Part shown: positions 35,648-47,090 of the stretch, in pieces
Layout of the letters: every line of letters starts with the position of its first letter
How positions within the stretch are numbered: the first letter of the stretch is position 1
Source: Purpureocillium takamizusanense
Lineage: Eukaryota > Ascomycota > Sordariomycetes > Hypocreales > Ophiocordycipitaceae
Assembly (NCBI RefSeq): GCF_022605165.1
Contig: NC_063076.1
Coordinates: forward strand, 806,001-870,000
Direction of reading: 5' to 3'
DNA length: 64,000 nt
The notes under the pieces: model-generated
Seen by the model: only the letters and a program-made list of their open reading frames with translations
Database searches by the model: none
Told to the model about the DNA's origin: nothing
Made by a program: the position numbers and the translations under genes

Positions 35648-36512
35648 TCAGTACTTGAGGGGCGGGAACGACCTGAGGAAGTGGCTGGGGCACTCGTAGC
35701 CGCCGGGGTTCCTGTCGAGGTACTCCTGGTGGTACTCCTCGGCGGTCCACCACTTGCCGGCGGGGGCGAGCTCGGTGACGACGCGGCCCTTCCACCACTG
35801 GTCGTCGGCGGCGGCGAGGACGCGGCGGGCGACGGCCTCCTGCTCGGCGTCGTGGTAGTAGACGGCGGAGCGGTACTGGGGGCCCGTGTCGGGGCCCTGG
35901 GCGTTGAGCGTGGTGGGGTCGTGCATGCGGAAGAAGAACTCGAGGAGGGTGGCGTAGGAGACGACGGAGGGGTCAAAGATGATTTGCGCGGCCTCGGCGT
36001 CTTGGGGCGGGTTAGCAGTAGTTCTTGGGAAGGGGGAGGGGGGAGTGGTCAAGGAAGGTTGTTATAGGAAGGGTATGTCTGTGTGTGGGTGGTGTTGCTG
36101 GGCCGTAGAGGAAGTAGCAACGACAGACCCCGATCAACTAAACCCCTCCACACAATCCCGACAAACGTATAGAAGGGGGAGAGCAGAGCAGGGAAGAAGA
36201 AAAAAAAAACGTACGTCCAGTCTTGCCGCCGCAGACGGCGCGGTAGGTCGGGTCGTCGAGGTTGCCGCCAATGTAGCCGACCTTGCAGTCGACGAGGCCC
36301 TTGCCGGCAAAGTGGCGGCGGTAGAGGGCCTCGGTGCCCCAGAAGCAGCCGGCGGCGACGGTGCAGCGCTGGGCGCCGGCGGGGATCTCGCCGGGGGCGT
36401 GCGACGACGAGGCGTCGCCGGGTGCCGCAACGGAGAGGCCGCGGGCGGGCTGGGCGAGCGGGCGGACGAGGCGGGTGAGGAAGGGCGGCAGGTGGTTGAA
36501 GATGGAGGCCAT
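35648..36512 (-). CDS. msrA: peptide methionine (S)-sulfoxide reductase
   Basis: Reduces methionine-S-sulfoxide in proteins and free form, using thioredoxin. 216 aa; exon 1 36512–36215, intron 36214–36001 (GTACGT, then a T-run; acceptor AAG), exon 2 36000–35648. Catalytic GCFWGTE with Cys near residue 56; KVGYIGG, then the splice joins GGKTG to His-Ala-Glu to restore the family's G-H-A-E, followed by FDPSVVSYATLLEFFFRMHDPTTLNAQGPD in two parts and QYRSAVYY. The N-terminal 45 residues could direct it to mitochondria (few acids, several Arg). An upstream in-frame ATG at 36683 was not used because the added residues are low complexity. Confidence 0.93.
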
Positions 36513-38316
36513 CGTGTTGGGAGCGAGAGCGCCTGTGTTGCGGCGCGATACCGAAGTGGTAATACTTGGGGAAGTCTTGCGGGAGACGATGAGGATGGGA
36601 GGGATAGAAGGAGCTTGAGGAGGAGGGGAAGAGGAAGAGGTAGCTATCCGCGGAGGAGCAGCACGGATACGTGGATGACGCACTGACTAACTACCTAACT
36701 TAGTACATACAAAGTACGTAGTTTAAAGTACTTGGTTACGTAGGTAGGTCTGCTGTCGCAAGTTTCGGTGGAGGGACGGGAGGGAGGGAGCAAGTCCGCG
36801 GACTGTGGAAACATGAAATGGAAGAATGCATGGAAGCGCCTCACTAGTATTACTAAAAGATGGTTGACGTGATGGGCTCCGCTTGGGACGATAGTGAGTG
36901 AGTGGGTGCACGACGTGGGGTCGGTCGCTCCCCCGGGTGGCTTGCGGCGGCCGACTGGCCCGCTCTCTCCAGTCGCGCTTTCTCTCACTCACTTTTGTTG
37001 CCTGTTTTGCTCGTACGTACTAGTAAAGTAGCTGCGACCGGAAACGGCTGGCGTTGTGTGATTCCAAAGTCTTGGGTCTGGCTTGGTATGTACAGCGAAC
37101 GGCTGCTGGTGCCGAGCAAAAATGGCGGGCGGGGGGGTTCGTTTTGTTGTTGTTGGCGGTGGTGGCTCTGTTGACGGCCGCATGAATAAAAGGAAGGAAG
37201 ACTCCTGGATGTTCAGAATGCCCAACTTGGAAAGTACTAACTGGCCCAGCATCCGGCTGCTTGCTACTGCACCAAAGTACCTAAGCTAAGGTACTACAGT
37301 TCTACTTGGTAACCAAAGGAACCTAAGCTAGGTAGGTTAGTACCTAGAGAGCTTCAAGTTCTCTCCCGTGGAAGGCACCAAGCCCAGTGCTTCCCGGGCA
37401 GGTGCTGCCCGCGTGTCGCTAATGCAGCTAGTGGCCCCAGGACCCTGATTTGCGCCGCAGCGCCGCTCGGGGATGCTTGATGTGCGCCACCGGCTTTGGG
37501 AATCCGCTTGACCCTCTGAGTAAGACTGCTATTAACCGTTAGTACATACGAAGTACATTGGTGGCGCCGAACGGACGGACGGACTCGACACCTGCCCCAA
37601 CAGGGAGATGGCTGGTCCCCTGGCTGCTGATCCGGAGCCGAAAAGACCCTCGAGCTCTGTCGATTGGGTGCTGACATGAGGTAAGGAAACTGGTTTTACT
37701 GATGATCAGAGCGACTAATGTCTTGGGGAGGCGTTGATCGTACAGGTGTGTGACACGGCCGTTGACAAGCAATGATCAACTCGACATCCAGATATACAAT
37801 CATTCTATGAAAGCTCCTCCATCCCCGACATCAACGGTACACACCGACGAGTGCCTCTGATACCACTCACTACCTTACCACTACATGTGCACCAAGTATG
37901 GCGAGATGAAAGCTAACCTCTTGCGGATGGCGACGTCCTGATAGATTCAAGTTCGGGGACCTGCAGCATCCAATACCCATAATCACCACGATGAGCAGCT
38001 GCCAAGTCCGCAACCTTGTGCCATCTACATGTAGCGGTCTCCGCCCCAGACATCGTCCATGTGCGTGCGCCTACAACGCCATGTTGTCGTATATCTGAAC
38101 AACATCATCACCTTGATGACACCGGCGGCACAGTAATAACAAGAGCGGACTCGGAGGACCGTCGCAGCAGGGGGCATCCATGTGACGCATACCTTGCCTA
38201 AGGCCAGCCAGTGCTGACCATCCCCCCCCCCCCTCCACACACATACGCCCTCAAACTTCCCCGACCCCATCCAGCTCGTCGTCGCGCCCCGGGCTCGAAC
38301 CGACGACTCGTGCGAC
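36513..38316. other. gene-free stretch
   Basis: No supported gene. GTAC/TACC-rich patches at 36681–36751 and 37265–37345, one TACGAAGTA at 37547–37555, and a C12 run at 38222–38233, 84 bp before the next ATG. Confidence 0.5.
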
Positions 38317-39201
38317 ATGCTCGCCGACCTGCCCCCCGAGATTCTATACCTGGTGGTGGAGTGGCTGTCGGAGCGAGACGTCGGCGTCCTGGTCCGAACA
38401 AACACTCGCCTTCATAGCCTTCTTGACGAGCGTCTCTACCGGCGCAACGTCCTGCTCTTCGACGCCTTCTCCCTGCACTGGGCCGTCGCTGCGGGACGTG
38501 TAGGCACGGCGCGCAAGGCCATCAACGCCGGGGCCGACGTCAACCGCGGCAAGGACGGCAGCCCGGACCGGCGGCCGCTTATCCTGGCCGCCAGGCACGG
38601 CCACGTCGGACTGCTGGAGCTCTTTCTCGCGGCACCCGGCACCGACGTCAACGTCACCGACTCTACGGGCCGCGGCGCGCTGTCGTGGGCCGCCGTGGTC
38701 GGGCTCGAGCGGCCCCTCGCCATTCTCCTGGCCGTCGACGCCATCGAGGCCGACGCGGGGGACGCGGCCGGCCGCACGCCGCTCTGGTGGGCCGCCGCCG
38801 TGGCCGAGCCCTCGGCCGTCGCCCTGCTCCTCTTCAGCGAAAAGGTCTCGGTCGACCGGCCCGACGATAGCGGCCAGACGGCGCTCATCGCGGCGGCCGC
38901 CGGGCTAGGCATGACGGGCGCCGTGGACGAGTGCGTCGAGATGCTGCTGTTCGCGGGCGCACGTCCTGACGCGAGAAGCCTCGACGATAGGACGCCGCTG
39001 TCGTGGGCCGCTGGGCTCGGCAAGTTGGGCGTCTTCAAGCTGGTCCTCCGCGCCTTGGACGAAAGCGGCTTCAAGGCCGAGGACGGCATCGGCGGCTGGA
39101 CCACGCGGGACTGGGTCACGGCCGCCGAGAAGAACGTCATGGTTCAGCTGCTACAAGCCGGCTCGCCGAGCTGGTCCTCTCCGCAGGAAGCGCATCGATG
39201 A
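38317..39201 (+). CDS. F-box protein with ankyrin repeats
   Basis: Intronless, 294 aa. An N-terminal F-box-like helix pair (LPPEILYLVVEWLSERDVGVLVRTN, residues 4–30) is followed by about six ankyrin repeats: typical pieces are ALSWAAVVGLERPLAILL, TPLWWAAAVAEPSAVALLL and TPLSWAAGLGKLGVFKLVL. Such F-box/ANK proteins are numerous in filamentous ascomycetes and probably act as substrate adaptors of SCF ligases. No partner is evident from the neighbourhood. GC content and codon use match surrounding genes. Confidence 0.85.
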   Translation: MLADLPPEILYLVVEWLSERDVGVLVRTNTRLHSLLDERLYRRNVLLFDAFSLHWAVAAGRVGTARKAINAGADVNRGKDGSPDRRPLILAARHGHVGLLELFLAAPGTDVNVTDSTGRGALSWAAVVGLERPLAILLAVDAIEADAGDAAGRTPLWWAAAVAEPSAVALLLFSEKVSVDRPDDSGQTALIAAAAGLGMTGAVDECVEMLLFAGARPDARSLDDRTPLSWAAGLGKLGVFKLVLRALDESGFKAEDGIGGWTTRDWVTAAEKNVMVQLLQAGSPSWSSPQEAHR

Positions 39202-39572
39202 ACGTGACTATTTTATGGCATCTCCTTGCAGGGCAGCTTCCATGTACGAAACGCTTCGAGGACGCAGTTCCCGCTCATACCGCCACTCTGCCGTACATTT
39301 GGTGGGAGGATCCCCGCATCAGGGCGAGTCGATGTAGGCTACGATGGACGAAGCACTTGCAAATTGAACATGTATGCTTTTGGACTCGGCATCGACGGCG
39401 GCCCCGGCCATCACACATGGGCATACGCCCCTGCACTCTGTATGGGCACCTGCGTTGCAGTCTGCATGGGCGACGGTTCTGCTCGCTGCTACAATGACAA
39501 CACATGGGCATCACCCCCCTTTGCAGTCGTGTACAGTATATAGATGATGCTGTCTTTTCCATGCAGCCATCC
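39202..39572. other. convergent 3' region
   Basis: 371 bp between the F-box/ankyrin gene and the hydrolase stop. Contains a near-repeat of about 13 nt ACACATGGGCATA/C at 39412 and 39498, but no gene. Confidence 0.45.
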
Positions 39573-40791
39573 TCATCGCAGCCACTCCTCAGCCAGCCAT
39601 GCAGTAGCCTCTAGAATCACGGGGTCGTCCGGGCCTTTCCAGCCCTGGCCGGGAAACAGGTCAAACCCATGGTCCATGCCCGCGATCACGTCCAGCCGCA
39701 CCGGCCTGCCCTGCCGCTCCATCGTCTCGGCAAAAGACACAGACGTCTCGACGGGCACCGCCGAGTCGGCATCGCCATGCAGCACCCACACCCGCGGCGG
39801 CAGCAACAACGACTCGCCGCTGCCCCCCGCGATGCGCCTGTTGATCCACACCGACTCGTCGCCGTCGAGCCTCCCATCGGGGTTGAAGACGTCGTGGAAG
39901 AGCCCCGCGCGCGCAATCTCCGACCCGAACCCTAGGCGCTCGTCGTCTGCCGCCGCCGAGACACGCGAGCCGAGTGCGGTGGCAGTGTGCTCCCGCTCGA
40001 TGCGCGCTCGCACAGTCGTCACGTCTGCTGGGAACGCCGCGTCCGGCACGCGGCCTGGGTTGGGCGCGCCGACGGCCTGGCTGCCGCGGCGCCACCACTC
40101 CGTGTCGAAGTCGATCATGGGGTACGTGAGGGCCAGGCCGCGGAAGGCGTCGGGGAAGGCGAGCGCGTGGCTCGTGGCGACGTAACCGCCGGCGGAGCCG
40201 CCGCTGAGGAGCACGCGCGAGAGGTCGGGCGTTATCGTCGCCATCGTCGTCGTCGTCGTCGTCGCCTGCTTTTCATCGGTGGTGTTGGCGGTGGCGGTGG
40301 CGACAAGGAGCGGGCCAAGCGCCGTCGTGAACCAGCCGTGGAAAGCGCGCACGTCGTCCTGCACGGCGGCGAGCCCGTCGGCGTGCGGGAGCAGGGTGTA
40401 GTCCGGGGACACGATGACGGCCGCGTGCTTGCGCGCGAGGGCGAGGACGAACTGCGGGAAGAAGGGCGCGTACAGCCCGTGCGCGGCGATGAGGTAGCCG
40501 CCGTGCCAGTTGACGATGACGGGGCGCGGGCCCGGGGGCGCCGGGTCCATGTCCTTGGGGATGAGGACGTGTGCGAGGATGGGATGGTTCTCGCGCGTGA
40601 CGTAGCTGTTAACTCGGAATGTTACATGTAGGCCGAGGATATACGTGATGCGATTGATTGGGACTCGGGACGGAGATGAGGTAGGTAAGAAAGGGGTGGG
40701 GGGTTACTCACGGCTCGCTGATAATGTCAAAGTCGTTGAATATCTCACTTGTTGGCATGGCCGGCGCCGGCGGTGTTGTTGATTTTGACAT
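39573..40791 (-). CDS. alpha/beta hydrolase (HSL/carboxylesterase type)
   Basis: 370 aa, two exons: 40791–40712 and 40605–39573; intron 40711–40606 (GTGAGT…AACAG, phase 2). The oxyanion-hole region reads NWHGGYL, the nucleophile elbow is SGGSAGGY (Ser near 164), the acid is in LHGDADSAVPVE and the histidine in GMDHGFD, so the catalytic triad is complete. No signal peptide, hence intracellular. Between strand and elbow there is a low-complexity Thr run encoded by a GTC repeat (40240–40262). This family includes esterases acting on small acyl esters, xenobiotics and metabolite intermediates; the substrate is not predictable. Confidence 0.88.
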
Positions 40792-41760
40792 TCTGGATGA
40801 TGGCTGTGGCTGTCTGCGTGTGACTCTGGCGAATATGAATGTGTTGAGTTGTTGTTGCGCTCAAAGGCAAGAAGGACGGGGTGATGCCGCTTCAATGCGA
40901 GTCTTGCGGGGTTCAATAGAATGCTTGGAATGGCTGTTGTAGGTATTGCTGTTGTGCTACCGTCTGCTTTTGTTGATGATAACGAGGCAATATTCAATGT
41001 AAACTATCCACATGCAGTCCTCAGAGTGGTATGACAACTTGTTTGAGCCGTCGAAGCCGGTCAATGATATACATATATGTATCTGTCTTTGGTATGCATC
41101 AAGTACGTTACATGCCTTGCTCTGCAGGTGAGATGCCATAACGGAGCTACTGCATGCGGCGGATGGAGGTCGTGGACTAGTAAATCGTCTAGCGCTGCAT
41201 TCGCGTAATGGCTTCTTCACTCAGCAGCATCATAAGCAATGCCACATGCAGTACTAACTAGTTCATACGACGTGGTGTTATATGATCTGCGGCCCGATTG
41301 CCTGCCCGCTGGTCCGCTTCGGGGCAAAGCCGCATCGTCGTGGTGCCGCTCGATTTATCAGCCGCCCCCGATGCTCACTGCTCTCACCGGTCTCACCTGC
41401 GCGCGGTGGCTGCTTTTCGCTTTCTTTCAAGGAGACGCGGGCAAGGGAGTTATTAGAAAATCCAACCGACTTCAACACGCATTGCTTTGGACCATGACGT
41501 ATTCCGACGATTCTGTCTGCAATGAGTACTCATGCTTCAAGGCCAGTACCTCCAGACTGGCCCCCGGAACCCGCCACATCATGCCAGCACTACGGGTTCA
41601 AGATGCGTAACAGAAGAATTATTGTACGCAGTACCGTATGTTGACTGATTACATGTACTACTTCGAAAGACTGCCACAACGTGCTTCCACCACCTCCCTC
41701 TCCCTTCCCCTCCCTTCCCCTCGGTATCTGGACCCCCAGCCCCCCTTTCGTCCCTCAGCC
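40792..41760. other. gene-free stretch
   Basis: No supported gene; holds the hydrolase promoter and the 3' flank of the next gene. CCTCCC/CCCCTCCC repeats at 41690–41722. Confidence 0.5.
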
Positions 41761-42545
41761 CTACCGCCGGCAAGCCGGCACAGGCTTCATCTCGGCCCCG
41801 GTCGAGGCGATGCTAATCGTCCACTCGCCCGAGGGTCCATGAACCGTAATCGACATGTCCGTGGCGTCGGTGTGGGCCGCCACCGCGTGCGCAACCACGT
41901 TCCTCACCACCTCGGCGTCCGTACCCAGGGGGCTCTTGAGGGCCGAGCACGAGTTGAGCGACGCCGAGTTGACGTGGGCCGAGATGATGCCGGCGATGGC
42001 GACGCCAAACCACGTGGCCCAGAACGGCCGGTCCAGGAACTCGAGTAAGCTGGTGCACGCGGGCTTGGCCTTTTCGACGGCCGCCAACCACGCCTCGTAC
42101 GCGGCCTTGATGGTTTTGTTGCCATGCACCGCGGCGCAGGTGACCACCTCGGTGCACTTCTCCCCGATCCCTCCCAGGTCGCGCGTCTCGAGATCCACGA
42201 CGGTGGCATCGTCGTCGTCGGAGCCGCCCCCCCTCCTGACCAATTCGCCAAGGTCCCAGACCTCATCAGAGCGTCGGTGAACTGGAAGTTTGATCGGTTA
42301 GCACGGAAAAGCTCATGTCGTCTGTTGACGCCTTCTGTTGCGACACCGATCAAAGGCGAGTGAGTGAGCTTACCTTGGTCGTCCCATTCATCGGCGGGAA
42401 CGCCCGTATAAACACCCTCTGCGAGTTGATGATATCGAATCACCTTGCCGAGGTAGTCGTCATACTCTCCGTGAGTCATCGCTGCTATCTTGGTCGCGCC
42501 AAGGGTTGCGAGATAAAGGGCTTTGAGCCAGTGCTGGGATCGCAT
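41761..42545 (-). CDS. hypothetical secreted-type protein
   Basis: 230 aa, exons 42545–42374 and 42281–41761; intron 42373–42282 (GTAAGC, GCTAAC branch, TTCCAG acceptor, phase 1). The join turns two separate frames into one continuous protein, which supports the model. Residues 1–22 form a possible signal peptide, then an acidic region, a central part with four cysteines (KC, TC, AC, SC), an amphipathic or membrane-like segment (FWATWFGVAIAGIISA) and a C-terminal part with SITVHGPSGEWTISI. The C-terminal spacing faintly resembles small secreted fungal proteins with a G-G-T-W motif, but cysteines are missing and I would not assign a family. Confidence 0.6.
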
Positions 42546-44363
42546 GTTGGACTAATACGACTAACGAGACCAAGGAGAGAGCCTCGGAACCATCAATGTC
42601 CCGACTTGTGCGACTCTATGTTGTTGCTGGTTTGTCGTTGCTGTTGTTGTTGACGTGATGATTGTAAGTCTAGTAGTTGTGGTTGCGATTGTGTGAATTG
42701 TCTGGTGGCTTTCGTTGTGCTTGGAGTTGTCGTGCTACTTCAATGTTGTGCGGTGTTACAAGCTTGTCTCAACATCAACACATGGGCGCCATCTTCAACT
42801 TATCAAATACTCAATGGCGAGCTCCTGCCTGTGCCGTATTACGAACCGGGCGAGATGTGTGAACCCCGTGATGCCGCAAAGCCACCCCAGCTTTCCGGGG
42901 CGCGTCTGTGACCCGCGCAGACGTAACGAAAAGGGGCCCTGCTTGGACCGTCTCGTGGAGCCATGCGATCCATGCGGGCGCGTGCGATGCCCTCGCCGTC
43001 CGTTTCTCTTACAAATTGAGCTTTTTTATAAGCGCCAACGAAAGGACCGACAGCGGAGAGACATGGACTCACTCAACCAGTTGGGCGCACGCCATCCTCG
43101 CGGAAGACGGCGTCGCTTCCCTTATCAGCGACATGTCTCCTCCCTACCGGCCGATGCCAAAGGCGACCCGCGCGGAGTGATGATCTCCGATAAAGCGCAA
43201 GCGGGTTGGCGGAGGGTAAGATCGAGACGCGACCTAAACACTGTTGGATGTTACGTCGACGGGAAACAGTCGCAGGTATGCGGGAGCCTGGAGCCCGCGA
43301 TATGACGACATGCTCCCGTTTCAAGTATGCAGCATAGTCCCCGAACAAACAGCGAGGAGGAGGAGGAGGAGGGAAAGAGCAATGTCTGCAATCGAGGTCA
43401 GTCTCGGCTGCGCCATGGGGCATGTTCGACATGCGTGTCTCTCACAATTCAAGCGAGCCATGAATGTCGCCATATTTGCCGCGTGACCTGCTATCCAAGC
43501 TCTCGCCCCGAGGGCCACTACTCATCATGCGCCTCTCTTGCGAGACCGCGTGAGGTGTCACGCGAGCAGCTCCCATCTTTGGTCCAGCCAGAACGCGCAC
43601 ATCCGGGGCTCCATGGGGAAGAGGCGGTGATCTGGCGGGGTTTCTGGGGGGGCATTTGCAGCTCTGGGAAAGACATGCCGGGGCCGGTGGATGCCTTGTT
43701 CAACGACGTTTGACCCAGTCGGGTGTTGGGTCTGGTGATGCGCGAAGACGGCGGCGGAGCCTCATCGCAACCCGAGCTTCAATAGGCGCCGCGTTGCTAT
43801 TACAGCGGGGTTTTGCGCCCAAGATACGGTCTACAATGGTCTTGGAACGTGGTATGGAGGCGCATTCGGCGCCCTGTGAGCCGTGGCAGACGAAACGCAC
43901 CGACGGGACGAGGGGAAGTAAGGTAGTGGGACCGATGACGATGACGCCGGACATGAAAGCTAGGACCACCATGGCATCCGGACTGAGGCGCAGAGAGGCG
44001 GTCGATATCGATTTGGGTGCTGCAGAGTGGTGGCGCCTCGGGGGGATGAGGCAACGATTCCCGCGGCACGCGCCAGGAAGGAGTTTGCCTCGGCAAAGGG
44101 GTGACCCTGCCGGGTTTCTATTTACACTCCCACTTATCGCCCAAGATACACGTAAGGCGTACGCGTAAACACATTTGTCTTGAGCGCCGAAGTCACGCGA
44201 TAAGACTATGGGAGCAGCGGCTAAACGCCCCTCCCTCCCCTGACGGCCCTTCACTCGGCGCCATTGTACCCTGAATCTTCCGTCTTGCCCCCTCCGCGGA
44301 TGGAGTAACAAACAAACGAGTCCGTCGCAGCCTATATATATATCCTCATGACACGTACGCGAG
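42546..44363. other. gene-free stretch
   Basis: No supported gene in 1.8 kb. A TTG/TTGCTG trinucleotide patch lies at 42618–42655 and a GAGGAG run at 43351–43370. The plus-strand hydrophobic frame at 42693 starts with GTG and was rejected. Confidence 0.45.
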
Positions 44364-47090
44364 TCAGGTCTGTATCGAGGCCATCTCCCGTTCCAGCACC
44401 ATCTTCCAGCCCGCGAGCGGCGGGTCCTCGTCCTCCCAGTAGGCCAGCATCCCGATGGCCTTGTAGACGGCCTCCTCCCAGCCCTCGGGCATCGTCTTGC
44501 AACCCGTCCTGGCCGCCGCCACCAGCGTCAGCGCGCTGCGGGTGCACGCGCGGATCATGAAGAAGCCGCCGTGGTGCCTGTGGAAGAAGCCCGGCTCGTT
44601 GGCGCGCAGCTGGTGCACGTGTGTGTCGAGCCCGCGGCGCGCGAGCTCCTGCAGCTGCGGCCGCAAAGGCGGAGGCCCTGTGGCGCTGTTGCTGCTGCTG
44701 CCGCTGTTGTTGCTACTGTTACTACTACTATTACTGCTGCTGTTGCCAGGTGGTAATGCGCTGCTGTTGTCGAGGCTCGCCATGACAAAGGGCCAGTACA
44801 CCATCTCAAAGAGGTTGATGAGCCGCCCGCGCAGCACGGAGCGCTCGATGCCGTCCTCGTCGATGGGCGTGTGGATGGACAGCTCCGCAGGGAGGCTGTC
44901 GGACCACTCGCGGGCCTGGGCCTCGTACTCGGGCGTCATGTCGGCGAGGACGTCGAGAAACGCCGAGTCGGAGGAGGCGTACCGCTGGCGCAGGGTGAGC
45001 ACCTCGCTGCACAGGCGGCTCGTCAGCCGGCGGAGGGATATCTCGGCGAGGTAGAAGAGCCAGGCGGCGCGCGACCGCTGCGTCTCCGAGCTGGGCCCGT
45101 CGGGGGACTCGGCCGGCGGCACCGGCGGCGCGGGGAAGAAGGGCGGGTAGAGCGTGCTGCCCGAGTGCCTGATGTCAAAGTCCGGGAGGGAGAGCTCGCC
45201 GCGCAACTCGCGCTCCGACTTCCAGGCGGACCAGTACACGGCCTGCTCCTGCGTGTCCTCGACGCCCATCTCCATGCTGTCGGGCGACGCGCCGGCGGCC
45301 AGGGTCTGCGCCCGAGACAGAAAGGGGAGATGCTGGCACGCGGCGAGGGCCTGGTTGAAGAAGCGCCACGCGTGGACGGGCTTGAACTCGACCATCATCA
45401 TGTACACGCCCGAGAGGAACAGGCACTGCGCGCCGATGATGTCGTCCTTGACGAGCAGCACGCCGATGCGCTTCTGCGCCGCCAGGAAGAAGGCCTGCGC
45501 GTCGGCGTACGCCTGCGTCCCGATGCGCGTCTCGGGGCTGGGCCCAAACGGCGTGGCCACGGAGCCCAGCGCGCAGATGAGGAGCGCGAGACACGACGCG
45601 GCCGACCAGTCGATGCCGTCGAGGAAGGCGCGGACGACCATGCGCCGCGCCGAAGGCTCGTCGAGGATGGGGTTCTTGCAGTGGATGTAGAGGAAGAAGT
45701 TGTCGAGGAGGCGGTAGATGCGATGCGACTCCATGTCGACGAGGGCGGAGATGGTGGTGGTGGCGGCGGTGGCGGGGGAAGAGACGGTATCACAGGCCGC
45801 AGAGGTAGGCGGCGGAGGCGTCAGGAAGACGTGGTTGCTGCTATTCCGGAAGACGGGCCATTGGAGGATGTGGTCGATGCGCTGCGGGAGGACGCTGTTG
45901 ACGCGAGGGCCGTGACGGGCATCATTCACACGCGCGAGGTGGCCAGTTCCTGAGGAGCCGCGAGCGCTCAGCCTCTGATCGTCGTCGTGGCCGCCGCCGT
46001 CGTCGTCGTCGTACGCTGCGCCAAACGGCATGGTTTGCATCTGCGGCAGCTGCGCAAATACGTAGCCCTCGGACGCGTTGCGCGCCATGGGAAGCGGCAG
46101 CGGCATCGCCGACGCCGTGGTGGGGCCGGGTGCCGGAGTGGCTGAGTCCGGGTCCGGGTCCGGGTCCGGTGCTCCGGCGGCGGCCGCCCGACCGCCCGAC
46201 CCGGCATCCCCCACCGACGGAGGCGGCGGTGGCGGTGGCGGCACGGTGGCGCTCCGCAGCAGGCGCTCTAGGTCATCGAGGCGGTCCAGGATCTTGAGGC
46301 TGGCCGGGTCGAAGCTCGACAGGTCGACGGGCGACTGGATGCACGTCGCCCCGACGCTCTCGCAGTACGTGCAGCTGGGACGCTTGTTGTCGCACTTTGT
46401 CTTTCTGGCGCGGCACACTGCCCGGCTGGTTAATAAGCCTCCGTTCTCGGTGTAACACGCACACGAACACATAACACACAACACACGCACAAACAACACA
46501 CAACGCACACGCAACAACACAACACACGTGCCGCTCGGGTGGGCCGGGGTAGGGGAACGACCGGGCGGCTCCCCGAGGATCCTGGACCCAACGGGAGGAG
46601 GGAGGAGTAGTAGTACGTAGGAGACTTTTTGCTTACCCTGGCAGGCAGTGTTGGCCCGCTTCCTGGGGTAAAAAGCAGTGCCCCGTGCCGCGGGCCGCTT
46701 CCCCGCGCGGCGGCCGGAAGCAGTAGGCGGAGGCGGCGGGGAGGCGCCGCCTTCGTCGTCGTCGTCGTTGTTGTCGGGGCCCGAGTGGCCATGCACGCGC
46801 GTTGCTGATGCTGCTGATGCTGTTGCTGCCGCTGTCACTCTCCCGCCCGTAGTGTTGGCGCTCGTGAACAGGCCGCCTGCCCCCGCGGCCCGACGCGACA
46901 GCCCCCGCCCGTCAGCATCGTCGACGTCGCCTTCTTCATCTTGAACGCGGCGGTGGCTCTGGCGAGGCTCCCCGGCGGCGGCGGGCGGCGGCAGACTCGC
47001 CACGGCGCGAGCAGCCTCCGACTGGCCGCCGCCGCCGCCGCCGTGCAGGTGGTGCGCCCGCTGGCCATGGAACGCCGGCAAGGGAGACAT
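44364..47090 (-). CDS. Zn2Cys6 transcription factor with fungal-specific regulatory domain
   Basis: 835 aa, exons 47090–46637 and 46417–44364; intron 46636–46418 (GTAAGC…GGCAG) falls inside the first CX2C. After splicing the binuclear zinc cluster reads CQVCRARKTKC…CTYC…C at about residues 150–176 (CX2CX6CX6CX2CX6C), preceded by a long Gly/Ala/Pro-rich N-terminus. A short linker helix (LKILDRLDDLERLLRS) follows, then a Pro tract and the fungal_trans domain (about 370–620, with LLDNFFLYIHCKNPILDE). A Ser/Asn run near residue 720 is encoded by GCT/GTT-type repeats at 44690–44750. The ATG at 47090 is one choice; exon 1 is open further upstream. It is the left flank of two sugar transporter genes, which it may control (inference). 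Confidence 0.85.
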   Translation of the reverse strand: MSPLPAFHGQRAHHLHGGGGGGQSEAARAVASLPPPAAAGEPRQSHRRVQDEEGDVDDADGRGLSRRAAGAGGLFTSANTTGGRVTAAATASAASATRVHGHSGPDNNDDDDEGGASPPPPPTASGRRAGKRPAARGTAFYPRKRANTACQGKQKVSYVLLLLPPPVGSRILGEPPGRSPTPAHPSGTCVVLLRVRCVLFVRVLCVMCSCACYTENGGLLTSRAVCRARKTKCDNKRPSCTYCESVGATCIQSPVDLSSFDPASLKILDRLDDLERLLRSATVPPPPPPPPSVGDAGSGGRAAAAGAPDPDPDPDSATPAPGPTTASAMPLPLPMARNASEGYVFAQLPQMQTMPFGAAYDDDDGGGHDDDQRLSARGSSGTGHLARVNDARHGPRVNSVLPQRIDHILQWPVFRNSSNHVFLTPPPPTSAACDTVSSPATAATTTISALVDMESHRIYRLLDNFFLYIHCKNPILDEPSARRMVVRAFLDGIDWSAASCLALLICALGSVATPFGPSPETRIGTQAYADAQAFFLAAQKRIGVLLVKDDIIGAQCLFLSGVYMMMVEFKPVHAWRFFNQALAACQHLPFLSRAQTLAAGASPDSMEMGVEDTQEQAVYWSAWKSERELRGELSLPDFDIRHSGSTLYPPFFPAPPVPPAESPDGPSSETQRSRAAWLFYLAEISLRRLTSRLCSEVLTLRQRYASSDSAFLDVLADMTPEYEAQAREWSDSLPAELSIHTPIDEDGIERSVLRGRLINLFEMVYWPFVMASLDNSSALPPGNSSSNSSSNSSNNSGSSSNSATGPPPLRPQLQELARRGLDTHVHQLRANEPGFFHRHHGGFFMIRACTRSALTLVAAARTGCKTMPEGWEEAVYKAIGMLAYWEDEDPPLAGWKMVLEREMASIQT

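Noticed and set aside
39544..40631. Plus-strand frames opposite the alpha/beta hydrolase
   Set aside because: The minus strand has a complete catalytic triad and a clean intron; the plus frames show only codon-shadow composition.
42693..42911. Hydrophobic 72-aa plus-strand frame resembling a signal peptide
   Set aside because: It begins with GTG, has no upstream ATG, and lies in a TTG-rich low-complexity patch that makes hydrophobic codons by composition.
44871..45953. 360-aa plus-strand frame opposite the Zn2Cys6 gene
   Set aside because: Composition-driven shadow; the opposite strand has a clear fungal_trans domain.
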